NCBI GenBank assembly: GCA_913009755.1
Contig: CAJVWU010000026.1
Span: forward strand, 1-46,892
Direction: 5' to 3'
Length of the DNA stretch: 46,892 nucleotides
Source: an uncultured Bacteroidia bacterium
GTDB taxonomy: Bacteria > Bacteroidota > Bacteroidia > Bacteroidales > F082
Shown here piece after piece: positions 15,864 to 25,360 of the stretch; position 1 is the stretch's first letter, and every line of letters starts with the position of its first letter. Under the pieces are notes generated by a model that saw only the letters and a program-made list of their open reading frames with translations, was not told the origin of the DNA and made no database searches. Made by a program: the position numbers and the translations under genes.

Positions 15864-16712
15864 ATGAAAACAAGATATATCATTATAATAGTTGTGCTGT
15901 TTTCCGTAATCTGGGCCTCGTGCAATAAAAAACAAAACACCTGGTTCAATTATAACGACGGGATCAATGCTTCGCAAAATTTTGTTGCCGGCGAACAAAT
16001 GATGGTGCTTTTGATGAACACCTATTTTAAAAGCATTACCGATTCGGCATTATTTGCAACAGGAAAAAGTAAAATTGACGGTGCCGATGTTTATTATGAT
16101 GATACCTTGAAACGTATCCTGATTGAATACCCCGAATGGGGCAATGAAGATGGATACGGCCACTGGAGGGAGAATTCTTATGAGGCTACATCAACAGCCG
16201 GTTTTAACGATCCCGATGCCAGGGTCACTTTTGTTTTTCATAATTTTTCCTTTGATAAAGATACGTTGACAGTCAGTAATATGACTTTGCTCAACAGGGG
16301 TAAAGTTGACGGTGTCAACGATCAGTACAATTTTGTTGCAAAACAGATCAATCTTGATTATTCTGATGCGACCGGCTCATTCCTTTTTGATATGGATCAG
16401 ACTTTTCTGAGGTATAAAGATCCTTCCAGCCTGTATCACACGTCAAACGACAGTTTTGCAATTTGGGGGACCCTGAATGGGAAAACCAGCCGGGATATTG
16501 TTTTTACCGGTAAAATTGAAACCGATTCGGCTGTCTTAAACCAGTTCTTGTGCAGCTTTCTAAAGAAGGGGCCTGCGATCATCAACATCCAATATTTCAA
16601 GTATCCGTCGTTTGTGTATTTTCCTGACCCCGATACTTGTACCAACCGGTTTATTGCTGTTATCAATGGTAATTTCTTTCCATATCCTATCAATACGAGG
16701 TTGGGCAAGTAG
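15864..16712 (+). CDS. Predicted lipoprotein of unknown function
   Basis: The 282-residue protein has a lipoprotein signal peptide: MKTRYIIIIVVLFSVIWASC places the lipobox cysteine at residue 20, and KK follows one residue later. The mature part looks soluble and beta-rich, without a motif I recognise. It contains repeated aromatic and aspartate-rich stretches (WFNYNDGINASQNF, DADTYY-like DGADVYYDD). It starts directly after the folA stop and ends 3 bp before the convergent TlpA-like gene. It is probably anchored to the cell envelope. I do not recognise the family beyond this. Confidence 0.75.
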   Translation: MKTRYIIIIVVLFSVIWASCNKKQNTWFNYNDGINASQNFVAGEQMMVLLMNTYFKSITDSALFATGKSKIDGADVYYDDTLKRILIEYPEWGNEDGYGHWRENSYEATSTAGFNDPDARVTFVFHNFSFDKDTLTVSNMTLLNRGKVDGVNDQYNFVAKQINLDYSDATGSFLFDMDQTFLRYKDPSSLYHTSNDSFAIWGTLNGKTSRDIVFTGKIETDSAVLNQFLCSFLKKGPAIINIQYFKYPSFVYFPDPDTCTNRFIAVINGNFFPYPINTRLGK

Positions 16713-16715
16713 TTG

Positions 16716-17234
16716 TTAATTTAAAAGCCGGTTTATTTTTTCTTTCATGGCTTCAAACTCTTTGCGGTCGTATAAACGGGTCAGAAATACGATGGTACCG
16801 TTGTGGTCAATGACCACATTGCGGGTGACGCCACTTTTTTTATTTGCAAACAATGAAAAAATTTCAGCTCCGGGATCCAGTGCCATGGGGTAAGTGATCT
16901 TCATCTGTTTTTTAAAAGCAACCACTTTGTCAAGGGGCTCATCGTAGTCCACGCCAATCAACATCAGGTCATTGTCTTTGTTTGGCAACCATATCTCATT
17001 TTCCAGGTGGGGCATTTCTTTACGGCATACCGAACACCAACTGGCAGTGAACTGCAATATCACAACTTTGCCTTTTAACTGATCAAGTGTCAGTGTCTTA
17101 CCGGTTGTCAGGGTCAGGTGTACATCAGGCGCCTTATCCCCGACTTTTACAATATAGCCCCGGTCGGTTGAATCCTGCGAAAAAATGGCTGTTGAGGTGA
17201 TGAAAAAGATCAAAATCAGAAGTATCCTGTTCAT
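16716..17234 (-). CDS. TlpA/ResA-like thioredoxin-fold protein
   Basis: The 172-residue protein has an N-terminal signal peptide (MNRILLILIFFITSTAIFSQ) and an AhpC/TSA-Redoxin-type thioredoxin fold. The active site is FTASWCSVCRKEMPHLE (about 67-83), a CxxC pair. PDVHLTLTTGKTLTLDQLKGK before it is typical of the TlpA family. GVTRNVVIDHNG contains the region around the cis-proline position. It probably reduces disulfides in periplasmic proteins. It is convergent with the lipoprotein gene and has its own promoter-like element at 17256-17263. Confidence 0.88.
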   Translation of the reverse strand: MNRILLILIFFITSTAIFSQDSTDRGYIVKVGDKAPDVHLTLTTGKTLTLDQLKGKVVILQFTASWCSVCRKEMPHLENEIWLPNKDNDLMLIGVDYDEPLDKVVAFKKQMKITYPMALDPGAEIFSLFANKKSGVTRNVVIDHNGTIVFLTRLYDRKEFEAMKEKINRLLN

Positions 17235-17255
17235 GGCTAATTAATTTTAAAGCAA

Positions 17256-17263
17256 CAAATATA
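17256..17263 (-). promoter_or_regulatory. Promoter -7 element for the TlpA-like gene
   Basis: On the minus strand the sequence is TATATTTG, matching TAnnTTTG, 21 bp before the ATG at 17234. No clear -33 element was seen. Confidence 0.4.
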
Positions 17264-17286
17264 ATGAGTTTCCAATGTTCCTGCAC

Positions 17287-17316
17287 TTGTTCTGCCAGAA
17301 TATTTCAATACATTTG
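17287..17316 (+). promoter_or_regulatory. Bacteroidetes-type promoter for the 17339-20139 operon
   Basis: TTG at 17287-17289 is followed after 19 bp by TACATTTG (17309-17316). This fits both the -33 TTG and the -7 TAnnTTTG elements at the normal spacing. The start codon follows 22 bp later. It is the best promoter match in the window. Confidence 0.6.
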
Positions 17317-17338
17317 CCCCTGTTAAAATGCTTCATCT

Positions 17339-18085
17339 ATGGCGCTGATCAACTCCTTTGAGAAATCCGGTAATACTTTATTTCGTCATCGCGGTCAGAT
17401 TCCCGTCTTGTTATTTCTGGCGGCTGTTCCGGTAGTTTATTACACAAGCATCAGCGGGCTTTCGCAACAATCACAACTATTGCTGACGGCGTTTTCTGTT
17501 TTTTTGAGTATGCTTGGTTTTGTCATCCGGGCCATCGCCATCGCCACAACGCCCAAAGGGACTTCGGGGCGAAACACCAAAGAGGGGCAGGTGGCCGAAT
17601 CGCTGAACACTACCGGTATTTATTCGGTGGTCAGGCATCCGCTTTATCTTGGCAACTACCTGATGTGGACCGGAATAGTGCTTTATACGTACAATTTTTG
17701 GTTTGTGATGGTCGTCAGCCTTTTGTTCTGGCTATATTACGAACGCATCATGTTTGCCGAAGAAAGGTTCCTGGAGCGAAAGTTCGGGGAGGATTACCTG
17801 GAATGGGCTTCGTCAATACCGGCTTTTATTCCGGCATTGGGAAAATATAAAAAAAACAGGGTTCCCTTTTCGGGGAAAAGTATCCTCAGGCGCGAATATT
17901 CAGGGGTACTGGCAACAGTTGTCGGTTTTGTTTTTATTGACGACTTGCGCAGATATTTTGAGAACGGACATTTTGAATGGGTCACAGCCTGGCATATCAC
18001 CCTGCTTGTTACCATTTTGCTTGCCCTTATCCTGAGGACACTGAAACATTACACCCGTTTATTAAACGAAAGTGACAGGTCTTAA
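17339..18085 (+). CDS. Isoprenylcysteine carboxyl methyltransferase-like membrane protein
   Basis: The 248-residue protein has about six membrane segments. The cofactor-binding signature of the ICMT/PEMT membrane methyltransferase fold is present: GIYSVVRHPLYLGNYLMWTG (about 93-112), followed by YYERIMFAEERFLERKFGEDYLEW with its conserved glutamates. Such enzymes use S-adenosylmethionine to methylate lipid-like or membrane-bound substrates. The substrate here is unknown, since bacteria lack prenylated CaaX proteins. It is the first gene of a run with the EamA transporter (3-bp gap) and a saccharopine dehydrogenase-like gene. Confidence 0.8.
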   Translation: MALINSFEKSGNTLFRHRGQIPVLLFLAAVPVVYYTSISGLSQQSQLLLTAFSVFLSMLGFVIRAIAIATTPKGTSGRNTKEGQVAESLNTTGIYSVVRHPLYLGNYLMWTGIVLYTYNFWFVMVVSLLFWLYYERIMFAEERFLERKFGEDYLEWASSIPAFIPALGKYKKNRVPFSGKSILRREYSGVLATVVGFVFIDDLRRYFENGHFEWVTAWHITLLVTILLALILRTLKHYTRLLNESDRS

Positions 18086-18088
18086 CCG

Positions 18089-18994
18089 GTGAGCAGGGCC
18101 AATGTCCATATTGCCGCTTTGTTTACCGCTCTTTTCTGGGGTGCGTCCTACATCCTGACCAAAATTGTATTTGAAACGTACAAACCGCTGACAACGGTAT
18201 TTTTGAGAATTGTGATTGCGTGTGTAGTTTTGTTTTTAATTATTTTCATTGCCGGCCGGCGCGAAAAGATCAAAAAAGAAGACGTTTGGCTATTCCTGAT
18301 CAGTGCTTTTTTAAACCCTTTTGTTTATTTTATCGGTGAAAGTTACGGCCTTAAATATGTTTCGGCATCCGTAAGCGCATTTATCATTGCTACCATTCCG
18401 GTCTTCACACCCATTGCCGCTTACAAGGTTTTCGGTGAACGCTTAAGTGCCACCAACATATTGGGGCTTGTCATTTCCTTTGCCGGCATCGGAATGATTG
18501 TGTTTAACCTCAAAACCGGATTTACCGCTTCCCCCGTTGGCATCGCTTTTCTTTTCCTGGGCGTTTTCTCAGCTGTCACCTATACTGTTTTTCTGAAAAA
18601 ACTATCTTTTAAATATTCACCGTTTACCATCATAGCCTGGCAAAACCTGTTGGGCGCCCTCTATTTTCTGCCGTTTTTCCTGTATTTCGATCTCGAAGAC
18701 TTTCTATCGGTCAGGCCGGATACCAAAACCATTATTTCATTGGTTTCGCTCGGTGTTTTCGCCTCTACGTTTGCCTTCGTGCTGTTTACTTATGTGATCA
18801 GGAATATCGGCATGAGCAGAGCCAACTTTTATAATAACCTGGTGCCGGTCATTGCAGCAATCATTGCTTATTTTGTCCTGAAAGAATCGTTTACGCCCAT
18901 GAAAATCGTTGGAATGATTGTTATTGTCATTGGTGTGGTCCTTTCGGAAATGGAAAGGAAGAATAATGTGGACGGCAAAAAGAAAAAAATATAA
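18089..18994 (+). CDS. EamA/DMT-family transporter
   Basis: The 301-residue inner-membrane protein has about ten predicted helices in two EamA repeats. The first starts HIAALFTALFWGASYILTKI, the second GIAFLFLGVFSAVTYTVFLKKL. The family includes exporters of amino acids and other metabolites, but the substrate cannot be told from sequence. The start is a GTG at 18089, 3 bp after the preceding stop. No in-frame ATG lies near it. The C-terminus is short and lysine-rich (KKKKI). The neighbouring dehydrogenase-like gene begins 5 bp later, suggesting co-expression. Confidence 0.88.
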   Translation: MSRANVHIAALFTALFWGASYILTKIVFETYKPLTTVFLRIVIACVVLFLIIFIAGRREKIKKEDVWLFLISAFLNPFVYFIGESYGLKYVSASVSAFIIATIPVFTPIAAYKVFGERLSATNILGLVISFAGIGMIVFNLKTGFTASPVGIAFLFLGVFSAVTYTVFLKKLSFKYSPFTIIAWQNLLGALYFLPFFLYFDLEDFLSVRPDTKTIISLVSLGVFASTFAFVLFTYVIRNIGMSRANFYNNLVPVIAAIIAYFVLKESFTPMKIVGMIVIVIGVVLSEMERKNNVDGKKKKI

Positions 18995-18999
18995 TAGCC

Positions 19000-20139
19000 A
19001 TGAAAAAAAATATTCTTGTTTTAGGCAGTGGTTTGGTGGGTGGCCCCATAGCCCTCGACCTGGCCAAAGATGAAGCATTTAGTGTGTCCATAGCCGATAT
19101 TAACAGAAACGCTTTGGATCGGATAAGTGATAAACGTGTCCGTAAAATCCAGGCTGACCTCAGTATGGAAAACGAACTGGCTGCCCTAATCTGTGATTTT
19201 GAACTGGTTGTGAATGCCGTTCCCGGGTTTATGGGTTTTCAAACCCTGAAACAGTGTATAGCAGCGGGGAAAGATGTGGTGGATATCGCCTTTTATCCGG
19301 AAGATGTTTTCGGTTTGTCGGAACTGGCAAAGCAGAAACAGGTCAGGGTGATCGCCGATATGGGGGTGGCACCGGGCATGAGCAATTTATTGACAGGTTA
19401 TGCTGCATCCAAACTGGATAAAGTAAAAAATGTGGAGATTTTTGTTGGCGGCCTGCCGAAAGTAAGGCAGTTGCCCTGGGAATACAAAGCCGTTTTTTCG
19501 CCTATGGATGTCATTGAAGAATATACCCGTCCGGCGCGCCTGGTTGAACAGGGTACGATGGTCATCAAATCCCCTTTAACGGAAATCGAACATCTTGAAT
19601 TTTCGGGTATCGGCACACTCGAAGCCTTTAACAGCGATGGGTTGCGTTCATTGTTGTTCACCGTCGAAGCTGAAAATATGAAAGAGAAAACCCTCCGCTA
19701 TCCCGGCTATGCCGATAAGATCAGGCTGTTGGCTGAAAACGGGTTTTTTGATCATGAAAAAATTGATATTGACGGACAATACATTTCCCCTCTGGATTTA
19801 ACGGCAAAACTGTTGTTCAAAAAATGGAAACTGCAAAAAGATGAAGCGGATATTACGGTAATGCGGATTATTGTGGAAGGGGTAAAGAATGGAAAAAACA
19901 CACGCTATCAGTATGATCTGCATGATGAATATGACCCGCAAACAGGTGTCCATTCCATGGCCCGGACTACCGGTTATTCGGCTGCCATGGCCGTTCGGCT
20001 GATGGCCGGTGGATATTTCAGGGAAACGGGCATTACCGTTCCCGAGATGCTTGGTAAGAATGAAAACCATGTGTTGTTTATACTCAACGGGTTGAAAGAC
20101 AGGAACATCATTTACCGTGAAAAGATTGAAACATTTTAA
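19000..20139 (+). CDS. Saccharopine dehydrogenase family protein
   Basis: The 379-residue cytoplasmic enzyme starts with a Rossmann NAD(P)-binding motif, ILVLGSGLVGGPIALDL (4-20). It continues with the Lys9/saccharopine dehydrogenase pattern: VVNAVPGFMGF, GKDVVDIAFYPEDV, VIADMGVAPGMSNLL (about 113-127), which carries the substrate-side DxGxxPG motif. The family splits or forms saccharopine-type amino acid-oxoacid conjugates, but this member could use another imine substrate. It ends an operon with the methyltransferase-like and EamA genes and converges on the AI-2E family gene with a 20-bp gap. Confidence 0.85.
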   Translation: MKKNILVLGSGLVGGPIALDLAKDEAFSVSIADINRNALDRISDKRVRKIQADLSMENELAALICDFELVVNAVPGFMGFQTLKQCIAAGKDVVDIAFYPEDVFGLSELAKQKQVRVIADMGVAPGMSNLLTGYAASKLDKVKNVEIFVGGLPKVRQLPWEYKAVFSPMDVIEEYTRPARLVEQGTMVIKSPLTEIEHLEFSGIGTLEAFNSDGLRSLLFTVEAENMKEKTLRYPGYADKIRLLAENGFFDHEKIDIDGQYISPLDLTAKLLFKKWKLQKDEADITVMRIIVEGVKNGKNTRYQYDLHDEYDPQTGVHSMARTTGYSAAMAVRLMAGGYFRETGITVPEMLGKNENHVLFILNGLKDRNIIYREKIETF

Positions 20140-20159
20140 CCGGGAAAGCAAATAACCGT

Positions 20160-21311
20160 TTATTGTGATTTATTCCTTTTCCCCCTTTGCCATGCCTGCA
20201 GCCGTGTAAACCTGAACAGCCGGTGTAATTTTTCTGAACTCAAAGCATGTTCTTCCGTACCGCTTTGACCCAGCAGGTATCCCATCGGACGAAGTTCATC
20301 AATATTTTCACCCAAAACCCTCAAAACCGTTACCACGGGAACAGCGATAAACATACCCGGCAGCCCCCAGATGAACCCGCCCAGCGTAATGGCCAGAATA
20401 ATCATAAACGGGTTGATGTTGACATGTAAACCAACAATATTAGGGGTGAGGATGTTGTTTTCTGAAAACTGGACAATCATAAACTGGATAAAAACCCAAA
20501 AGGCATAAGCGGGTGAATCCATCACAACAATGGCAAACAGAAAAGGAAATGAATAGCCGATGATGGTCCCGTAATAAGGGATGAAATTCATGATGGCCGC
20601 AAGTGAACCCAACAATATGGCATACTTGATGCCGATAATCAAAAAACCAACGGAATTGACGATGACAAGGATGCTGACCACAATAAACACCCCGGTCATA
20701 TATCGAATAGTTACCCGGTTGGCTTCGTTAACGATCCTTTCGGCAATCGCATGACGCTGTTTGGGCACCATCATCAGTAAAACATTTCTGAACTTGTCGC
20801 GGTAATACAAAAGGAAAAAAATATAAACGGGCATGATCAGGATGGTGAAAACGGTATTGAATGTGGCACCGAAAGCCGCACTGAAAACCTGGCTGGGACT
20901 ATCAAAAAAATTCTGGATCATTATGCCGGCTTCATGCTTCAACTCACCGGTTTCGATGCCAAATGAACTTTCAATTGTGCTGAACATGGCATTGATGTTC
21001 ACCACAGCCTGTTCTTTTAAAGCGGGAAGGTCGTCAAGGAATATCCTGAAATGCTTGTAAATAAACAGCCCCACGCCGTAAATTATTGACAAACCGATAA
21101 TAATGCTGATAATATTGGCCAGTATCCTGGGAACTTTTCTTTGTTCGAAAAAATTGGCAATGGGAAAAAGCAAATAAGCAAAAAGAATACCGAGAACCAA
21201 TGGCGTCAGGTAAAATTTGAATTCAGTGAGAATATAAAAAGACAAAATAAGAAACAGCAGGATAAAGGATATCCTGATCACCAACGGAAACTGATATTGA
21301 TTCTTTTGCAT
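20160..21311 (-). CDS. AI-2E family (PerM-like) membrane transporter
   Basis: The 383-residue membrane protein has about eight helices and the conserved C-terminal region of the family (FIPYYGTIIGYSFPFLFA, about 242-259, then NPFMIILAITLGGFIWGLPGMFIAVP). A long extramembrane segment of about 90 residues lies between helices three and four. Members export AI-2 or act as sodium/proton-linked transporters, and the substrate is not predictable here. The start ATG is at 21311. A TAACTTTG -7 element at 21340-21347 on the minus strand points to it. The gene is divergent from the SLC12-like gene. Confidence 0.87.
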   Translation of the reverse strand: MQKNQYQFPLVIRISFILLFLILSFYILTEFKFYLTPLVLGILFAYLLFPIANFFEQRKVPRILANIISIIIGLSIIYGVGLFIYKHFRIFLDDLPALKEQAVVNINAMFSTIESSFGIETGELKHEAGIMIQNFFDSPSQVFSAAFGATFNTVFTILIMPVYIFFLLYYRDKFRNVLLMMVPKQRHAIAERIVNEANRVTIRYMTGVFIVVSILVIVNSVGFLIIGIKYAILLGSLAAIMNFIPYYGTIIGYSFPFLFAIVVMDSPAYAFWVFIQFMIVQFSENNILTPNIVGLHVNINPFMIILAITLGGFIWGLPGMFIAVPVVTVLRVLGENIDELRPMGYLLGQSGTEEHALSSEKLHRLFRFTRLQAWQRGKRNKSQ

Positions 21312-21339
21312 AAGATAAACAATTGTTTTACCGGTTTCG

Positions 21340-21347
21340 CAAAGTTA
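21340..21347 (-). promoter_or_regulatory. Promoter -7 element for the AI-2E family gene
   Basis: The minus strand reads TAACTTTG, matching TAnnTTTG, 28 bp before the start codon. No -33 element at proper spacing was found. Confidence 0.4.
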
Positions 21348-21384
21348 TAAATATCAAACGTGTTTTCAATGAAATTAATTATTT

Positions 21385-21392
21385 TAGATTTG
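21385..21392 (+). promoter_or_regulatory. Promoter -7 element for the SLC12-like gene
   Basis: TAGATTTG matches TAnnTTTG and lies 47 bp before the ATG at 21440. It supports that start over the longer frame opening at 21323, which precedes the promoter. Confidence 0.42.
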
Positions 21393-21439
21393 TACTTTTA
21401 ATTCAGAAAAAAGCCGGCCCCGGAAATCAGGAAGCAATT

Positions 21440-23647
21440 ATGGCCCAAAAGATAAAAAAATTCGGTGCGTTCGACGGGGTGTTTACTCCCTCAATCCTCA
21501 CGATACTTGGTGTGATCATGTATCTGCGTTTGGGTTGGGTAACCGGTGTGGCCGGCCTGTGGGGCGTAATTGCCATCATCCTTCTTGCTCATGTTATTGC
21601 GATGACTACAGGCCTTAGCATTTCCTCAGTTGCCACCGATAAACGAATACATGCCGGGGGTATTTATTACATTCTTTCGCGTTCACTTGGTTTGCCCATC
21701 GGGGGTTCCATCGGCATTACCCTGTTTGTGGGTACTGCTCTGAGTATCTCGATGTATATTGTCGGTTTTACCGAGAACTTTACGGCTTTACCCTTTGTTC
21801 AACACTTTCTTTCTTTGGGAACTACGGTAACCCTCAATGAGATGAGGCTTGTGGGCACCCTGGTACTTATCCTGTTGGTGATCATCGCCCTGATCAGTAC
21901 GAACATTGCCATCAAAACCCAGTTTTTTATTCTGCTGGCCATTTTCCTTTCCATTGCTTCTATCGTTATCGGTTATTTTACAAATGCTTCGGCGCATGTT
22001 GATGTTGCCGGGCGGGTACCTCCTTTTGCCCATTATTCTTTTGAAGTGGTATTTGCCATATTTTTCCCTGCGGTCACCGGGTTTACGGCAGGTGTGGCCA
22101 TGTCGGGCGACCTGAAAAACCCTGCAAAGGATATCCCCAAAGGGACCATGATGGCCATTTTTACCGGGTTGGTAATTTATCTCGGGCTGGCCATCAGTTT
22201 CTATTTTCTTGTTGACCAGCAAACGCTGATCAATAATTATAATTTCCTGGTAACCATTGCCTACATTCCATTCCTTGTTGTTTTGGGTATATGGGGCGCC
22301 ACCTTGTCGTCGGCTTTGGGCGGAATACTGGGTGCCCCGCGGATAATACAGGCGGTGGCCAAAGACCGGATTGTCCCGAAAATTTTTGCCAAAGGACATG
22401 GCGTGAACAACGAACCGCGAAATGCCCTTATTTTTACTTTTATCATTTCTGAACTCGGGGTGCTGATCGGCGATCTGAACATCATTGCCGGGCTGGTTAC
22501 CATATTTTATCTGACGGCTTACGGTTTTATCAACCTGGCCTTTACCTTAGAAAAATGGGCCAGCACCGATTTCAGGCCATCTTTTAAAATATCCTATTGG
22601 GTTGGGATTATTGGTTTCCTGGCTTCTTTCTTTATCATGTTCAAACTTGATTTTCCTGCCATGATCGTTGCCCTGGTTATCCTCACCCTGCTTTACATTT
22701 ATATCAGCCGGAGGAACCTGCACCTGCCCATGGGGGACGTATGGCCCAGTGTGAATGCCAACTTGCTTCGTAAGCTACTGACATCGCAGAGTAAAAAGAA
22801 AGTCAACGAACGCAACTGGATAGCCAACATATTGTTGTTTAGCGGGGGATCAGCCAACAGGCCGCACCTGATCCATTTTGGAAAATGGCTGGTGGGTACT
22901 CATGGACTGATCTCAAATTTTGATCTTGTGGAAAATAAATCTGCCAAAGTTTTGTTCCCGGCAAAGGCAAAATCCGTTGACCGTGACGAACTGGCAATGG
23001 AAGAAGGCATCTTTTCCAAAAAACAGGCATGCAATGATATTTATCTGGCCATCGAAACCATTTCGGCCTCTTACGGCTTTGCCGGGGTTGAGCCCAATAC
23101 CATCTTGATGGGGTGGGGGAGAAGGACACGCGACCCCATCCGTTTTACTAAAATGCTCAGGTACCTTACCGAACTTGACCTGAATATTGTGTTACTGGAT
23201 TTTGACCGGGAAAAAGGTTTTGGAAATTACCGGCAGATTGATATCTGGTGGCGTGGCGGGTCCAACAACGGGAACCTTGTGTTGTCGCTTATCAAGTTTA
23301 TGTGGTCATCCATCCATTGGCACAATGCCACTGTACGTTTGCTGATTATCAATCAAATTGATAAAAACAAACAAAAAATAGAAAGGCAGGCCAAAAATGT
23401 CCTTTCCAACATGCGGATGAATGCACAAATAATTGTTTTGAACAATGAAACTGAAAAGCGGCCTGTCAATGAAATTATCCGGGAAAATTCATCCGGAAGC
23501 GATTTGATCTTTTTGGGTATCCCCGATATTGTCCCTGGCCATGAAAAAGAGTTTATTGCCCGTACCGATGAAGTTTATAAAGACCTCGGCACAAAAGTGC
23601 TGGTGAAAGCTTCTTCGTTTTTCAGTGTGCTCCATATCGGGATGTGA
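21440..23647 (+). CDS. SLC12-like cation-chloride cotransporter (APC superfamily)
   Basis: The 735-residue protein has a 12-helix APC-type core starting FGAFDGVFTPSILTILGVIMYLRLGWV, the signature opening of Na-K-Cl cotransporters. It also has the conserved FAIFFPAVTGFTAGVAMSGDLKNPAKDIPKGT segment (about 195-230). A soluble C-terminal half (about 455-735) resembles the cotransporter regulatory region with universal-stress-like sections. It probably moves cations with chloride or amino acids across the inner membrane. I chose ATG 21440 because the preceding in-frame residues lie upstream of a promoter-like element and are not family-like. Confidence 0.88.
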   Translation: MAQKIKKFGAFDGVFTPSILTILGVIMYLRLGWVTGVAGLWGVIAIILLAHVIAMTTGLSISSVATDKRIHAGGIYYILSRSLGLPIGGSIGITLFVGTALSISMYIVGFTENFTALPFVQHFLSLGTTVTLNEMRLVGTLVLILLVIIALISTNIAIKTQFFILLAIFLSIASIVIGYFTNASAHVDVAGRVPPFAHYSFEVVFAIFFPAVTGFTAGVAMSGDLKNPAKDIPKGTMMAIFTGLVIYLGLAISFYFLVDQQTLINNYNFLVTIAYIPFLVVLGIWGATLSSALGGILGAPRIIQAVAKDRIVPKIFAKGHGVNNEPRNALIFTFIISELGVLIGDLNIIAGLVTIFYLTAYGFINLAFTLEKWASTDFRPSFKISYWVGIIGFLASFFIMFKLDFPAMIVALVILTLLYIYISRRNLHLPMGDVWPSVNANLLRKLLTSQSKKKVNERNWIANILLFSGGSANRPHLIHFGKWLVGTHGLISNFDLVENKSAKVLFPAKAKSVDRDELAMEEGIFSKKQACNDIYLAIETISASYGFAGVEPNTILMGWGRRTRDPIRFTKMLRYLTELDLNIVLLDFDREKGFGNYRQIDIWWRGGSNNGNLVLSLIKFMWSSIHWHNATVRLLIINQIDKNKQKIERQAKNVLSNMRMNAQIIVLNNETEKRPVNEIIRENSSGSDLIFLGIPDIVPGHEKEFIARTDEVYKDLGTKVLVKASSFFSVLHIGM

Positions 23648-23760
23648 GATTGTTTCCTTAAACCGGCGCCCTCCTCCCGGCGGGTAGCCTTGCCCGGCTG
23701 ATAAGACGGGCTTATTCCCGCAGGGTGGAAAAAAAATCCGTTCTCGGTCAGGGACAAGGC

Positions 23761-23823
23761 CCCCAACTGGCTCCAGTCTTCCAGCCAAGCCTTGAGGGGG
23801 AGCAGGACCGGGCCTTACTAAAC
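23761..23823. repeat. REP-like dispersed repeat, copy B
   Basis: ACTGGCTCCAGTCTTCCAGC (23766-23785) with GGGCC (23810-23814) and CTAAAC (23818-23823) mirrors copy A at 14818-14877. It sits in the GC-rich 225-bp gap between two convergent genes. The preceding part (23665-23760) is also GC-rich with short palindromes, such as GACGGGC and related blocks. Confidence 0.5.
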
Positions 23824-23872
23824 CCTTCAAACTTTCCAAACCTGCAAAACAAGACTTGTTGATCAGATATGT

Positions 23873-25360
23873 TTATTTTTTTATTTTAACCTGTTTTTGT
23901 CCTATTTTTATTAGTTCAGCGTTATTAATCTTATCTATTAAAGAAAGATCAAATCTTTTCAATAACGCTTTTCTTAAGTTTTCATCACTTACCAATACGG
24001 TATCATTGATAGAAATTTGATTTATATTTTTAATCAGTTCAATTTTTTCCTGTTTTTCAGCTAATTTATACTGATAAAAAAGTAAAGATGCTTTCCATCC
24101 CTGATAAAATATTTTAATCCCATTCAGGTTTTTATTTTCCCCTGATCTTTTAAAAAGATAAATCTCTTTGGCCTGCAACACTTTTTCACCTGGGTCGAAG
24201 TTATTCGCCTGTGATTTTTTAAAAATTATCCAATAAGGCTGAATAAATAGGATGACAAGAATTGAATACGTCATTAAACCTGAAAGATGCCTTCCTTTAA
24301 CTCTTATATTTTTAATTATTGAATATATGGGATAGGCTGAAACCAAAGATAAGAAGGGATATAAAGGCATGTAATACCATTCCAGCTTTGTAACGGAAAT
24401 TGAAATAATCAATAAATAGGAGGTTATATAGGATAAAAAAACAAACAAGATGGTTCTGTCCTTTTCTTTGGTGGAAAAGAAGGTCATAATTGTTCCCAAA
24501 ACAAAGAAAACAAACCAAATTGAAAATCGTGTTTTGGACAATCTGTCAATATAAAAAAGTGCATATTCTTTATGATTTTCAACAATTTTAAAAATCCTTC
24601 CGGCATCTTTAAAAAGAATTTCATTGATATAACCGGGAGTATCCACTTCCCGTAAGTAGATTAAGCTTCCGGCAGAAAAAATTAAAATAAGCAATCCTGC
24701 TAAAAAATACCCATTAAAAACAAATTTATTAAACAACCGTTTATAAATCAAAAGGAATAGATAAGCAGGTGTAAATAGGAAAGCAGCATATAATTTGGTT
24801 GAAAAAGCCAGCATAATGAAAATAAAAAACAACAAGATATCCCTTTTGGTTTTGTACAGAATATATCGTGCAAAATAAATATTTGCTATTAAAAGAAATA
24901 AAGTCAGAAGTGAATCCGCTTCGGCTGTACGTGCTGAATGAAAATTAATAAAACCTGAAGAAGTCAATAAGATAAGCGCGCTAACCCATGCCCATATATA
25001 ATTAAAATGTTTCGATACGAACTTAAAAAGAATAAGGATAGAGAGGGCAGCTGCTGTTGCAGAAGGTAGCCTGACTGCAAGTTCATTGTATCCCAGAATT
25101 TTTACAAATATTATTTGCATCCAGGAGGTTAATGGCGGCTTTGAATTATAAATATCAGGACTGTGGTTTAAATATAATGAAAACCATTTTCCATTTTTAC
25201 GCATTTCATAGGTATTGACCGCAAACATGGACTCATCCCACCACCTCATCGAAAAATACCCTAATTTCAGAAAAACAACAAAATATATTAAAATGATGAG
25301 AATCAGGTATTGAACAGTTATACTTGAATTTTTGTACATAAATCGAATGGGGCTCATCAT
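23873..25360 (-). CDS. Family 39-type glycosyltransferase (ArnT/PMT-like)
   Basis: The 495-residue membrane protein has a dozen or so hydrophobic helices. Its first periplasmic loop carries MRWWDESMFAVNTYEMRKNG, with the acidic DE catalytic motif of GT39/ArnT-like enzymes, then SKPPLTSWMQIIFVKILGYNELAVRLPSA, the second family signature. These enzymes transfer sugars from a polyprenyl-phosphate donor on the periplasmic side. I prefer ATG 25360 over a TTG at 25372. The gene is clearly AT-richer than its neighbours, suggesting later acquisition. Its acceptor is unknown. Confidence 0.85.
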   Translation of the reverse strand: MMSPIRFMYKNSSITVQYLILIILIYFVVFLKLGYFSMRWWDESMFAVNTYEMRKNGKWFSLYLNHSPDIYNSKPPLTSWMQIIFVKILGYNELAVRLPSATAAALSILILFKFVSKHFNYIWAWVSALILLTSSGFINFHSARTAEADSLLTLFLLIANIYFARYILYKTKRDILLFFIFIMLAFSTKLYAAFLFTPAYLFLLIYKRLFNKFVFNGYFLAGLLILIFSAGSLIYLREVDTPGYINEILFKDAGRIFKIVENHKEYALFYIDRLSKTRFSIWFVFFVLGTIMTFFSTKEKDRTILFVFLSYITSYLLIISISVTKLEWYYMPLYPFLSLVSAYPIYSIIKNIRVKGRHLSGLMTYSILVILFIQPYWIIFKKSQANNFDPGEKVLQAKEIYLFKRSGENKNLNGIKIFYQGWKASLLFYQYKLAEKQEKIELIKNINQISINDTVLVSDENLRKALLKRFDLSLIDKINNAELIKIGQKQVKIKK

